Assembly: GCF_012912005.1 (NCBI RefSeq)
Contig: NZ_JABBEA010000004.1
Span: forward strand, 124,001 to 188,000
Reading direction: 5' to 3'
Length of the DNA stretch: 64,000 nt
DNA from: Paenibacillus sp. SZ31
GTDB taxonomy: Bacteria; Bacillota; Bacilli; Paenibacillales; Paenibacillaceae
Under the pieces are notes generated by a model that saw nothing but the letters and a program-made list of their open reading frames with translations, searched no databases and was not told where the DNA came from. The translations under genes were made by a program, and so were the position numbers. The stretch's first letter is position 1. Every line of letters starts with the position of its first letter. This document shows, piece after piece, positions 63,216 to 64,000 of this stretch.

Positions 63216-64000
63216 CTAATCCAAATCGTAGATGGAACCCACCTTCAGACCGTAGAGTTCATTGTATATTTTCTCGGCAAATGCATCCGTCATTCCCGCA
63301 ATATAATCGATCACCATGTGTTCCCAAGTCCAGATCGGCTGGGCTTTGGCTTGATCCTTCTCATACCGCTGCAGCCAGTCGGATGGAATAATCGATTTGG
63401 ACGTTTCCGGATCGAGGAATGCATCCCATAACCGCTTAATCATCCACTCACTGCGCTTCTGTAGCCGCTGCACACGCAAGTCACGAATCATCGTCACCCA
63501 GGCAAAGCTCTTGAGCACGCTCACCGTACGCAGCATATCGAGGTCTTCAGCCCCTTCACGGACAAAGGTTACCTTCTTCCAGTCACCGTCGTCAATAACG
63601 CCCAGACTGCCTACAAAAAAGCTCACCCAGTAGGCTTTCACCTCACGGCGTGTACGCGAGTAATCATGCTCGCAGAACGGCATCTTCTCATTCCAGATGC
63701 GCAGGAACGAAGCGAGTACCTCTTCTACCTTTTGCCCAATGGCCTCTCGGGTCCATCCGTTCCAGAACAGATCCTCCAACGTCGTAATCTTATCCACAAT
63801 CAGTCGATTCACATGCGGATCTTGTAGGAAATGCTCATGTACCTCAATCTTGCCTGCTTTGATGCCATCCTCCAGGTCATGCGAGGAGTACGCGATATCG
63901 TCGCAAAGGTCCATCAGCTGCGCTTCCAGCGTCTTCTTGCCTGCCGGCACGTTCCAGCGATCACGGATCTCACGAATATATTGCCACTCATGATGATACA
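63216..64000 (-). CDS. dgt: dGTPase (deoxyguanosinetriphosphate triphosphohydrolase), 3' part
   Basis: HD-domain dNTP triphosphohydrolase. The frame is open to the window edge (first visible residues YHHEWQYIREIRDRW), so the N-terminus and the first HD His-Asp motif lie outside. The part seen has LEAQLMDLCDDIAYSSHDLEDGI, which is the second metal-binding region of the family, and a helical C-terminal region ending GLKVGSIYDLD. It removes dGTP by releasing triphosphate. Thirty bases separate it from the LLM gene. Confidence 0.9.
   Translation of the reverse strand, partial: YHHEWQYIREIRDRWNVPAGKKTLEAQLMDLCDDIAYSSHDLEDGIKAGKIEVHEHFLQDPHVNRLIVDKITTLEDLFWNGWTREAIGQKVEEVLASFLRIWNEKMPFCEHDYSRTRREVKAYWVSFFVGSLGVIDDGDWKKVTFVREGAEDLDMLRTVSVLKSFAWVTMIRDLRVQRLQKRSEWMIKRLWDAFLDPETSKSIIPSDWLQRYEKDQAKAQPIWTWEHMVIDYIAGMTDAFAEKIYNELYGLKVGSIYDLD

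Overview
The window comes from an endospore-forming, low-to-moderate GC Gram-positive bacterium. Several features point to Paenibacillus or a close relative: a tandem leucine T-box leader, an sspH-type spore protein gene, a spore-germination permease, split Ku/LigD end-joining genes, and a long exopolysaccharide (EPS) operon with a YwqC/YwqD/YwqE-type kinase and phosphatase module. I see no rRNA, tRNA, CRISPR array, transposase or prophage. Most genes are on the minus strand.

Region 1 (1-6.3 kb). leuA lies behind two consecutive Leu T-box riboswitches driven by one strong promoter. A 190-bp MITE-like repeat follows, and its edge supplies the stop codon of tsaD. The tsaE-tsaB-rimI-tsaD operon (t6A tRNA modification plus ribosomal protein acetylation) is transcribed through overlapping start and stop codons.

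Region 2 (6.3-12.3 kb). This is a spore and DNA-repair block. sspH and a small unknown gene diverge from ku, which has a sigma-G-like promoter. Then come a catechol-dioxygenase-like VOC protein, a GerAB-type permease, and LigD split into separate ligase and primase-polymerase genes. A forespore or spore end-joining role is likely.

Region 3 (12.3-23.7 kb). Membrane and envelope genes: a YitT protein, cardiolipin synthase, a CorC/HlyC-type transporter, a GntR/DUF1648/alpha-beta hydrolase operon with a visible operator, an AI-2E family transporter, a BcrA-type ABC exporter, and a small Cys-rich orphan.

Region 4 (23.7-44.9 kb). A continuous minus-strand EPS operon of about 20 kb. Order of transcription: unknown gene, tyrosine phosphatase, Wzz-like adaptor, tyrosine kinase, a structured RNA resembling the eps-associated (EAR) antiterminator, gtaB, priming transferase, polymerase, Alg14/Alg13-like pair, four glycosyltransferases, flippase, pyruvyltransferase, manC, ugd, LCP protein, a GH74-like glycosidase, VanZ-like protein and an unknown membrane protein. 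The predicted precursors are UDP-Glc, UDP-GlcA and GDP-Man, with pyruvate decoration. A GATAC-N5-GTATC palindrome fills the spacer of the operon promoter. It also occurs near a divergent XRE regulator and 21 kb away in front of the Cys-rich orphan, which suggests a small regulon.

Region 5 (45-64 kb). Mainly housekeeping and envelope genes: glutamate synthase large subunit, a YhgE/Pip protein with its TetR regulator, an MGDG-synthase-like glycosyltransferase, a SleB/CwlJ-like hydrolase, ThpR, a 2-hydroxyacid dehydrogenase, a tRNA/rRNA-type methyltransferase next to a second copy of the repeat, a chemotaxis receptor, an LLM flavin oxidoreductase, and the 3' part of a dGTPase gene cut by the window edge.
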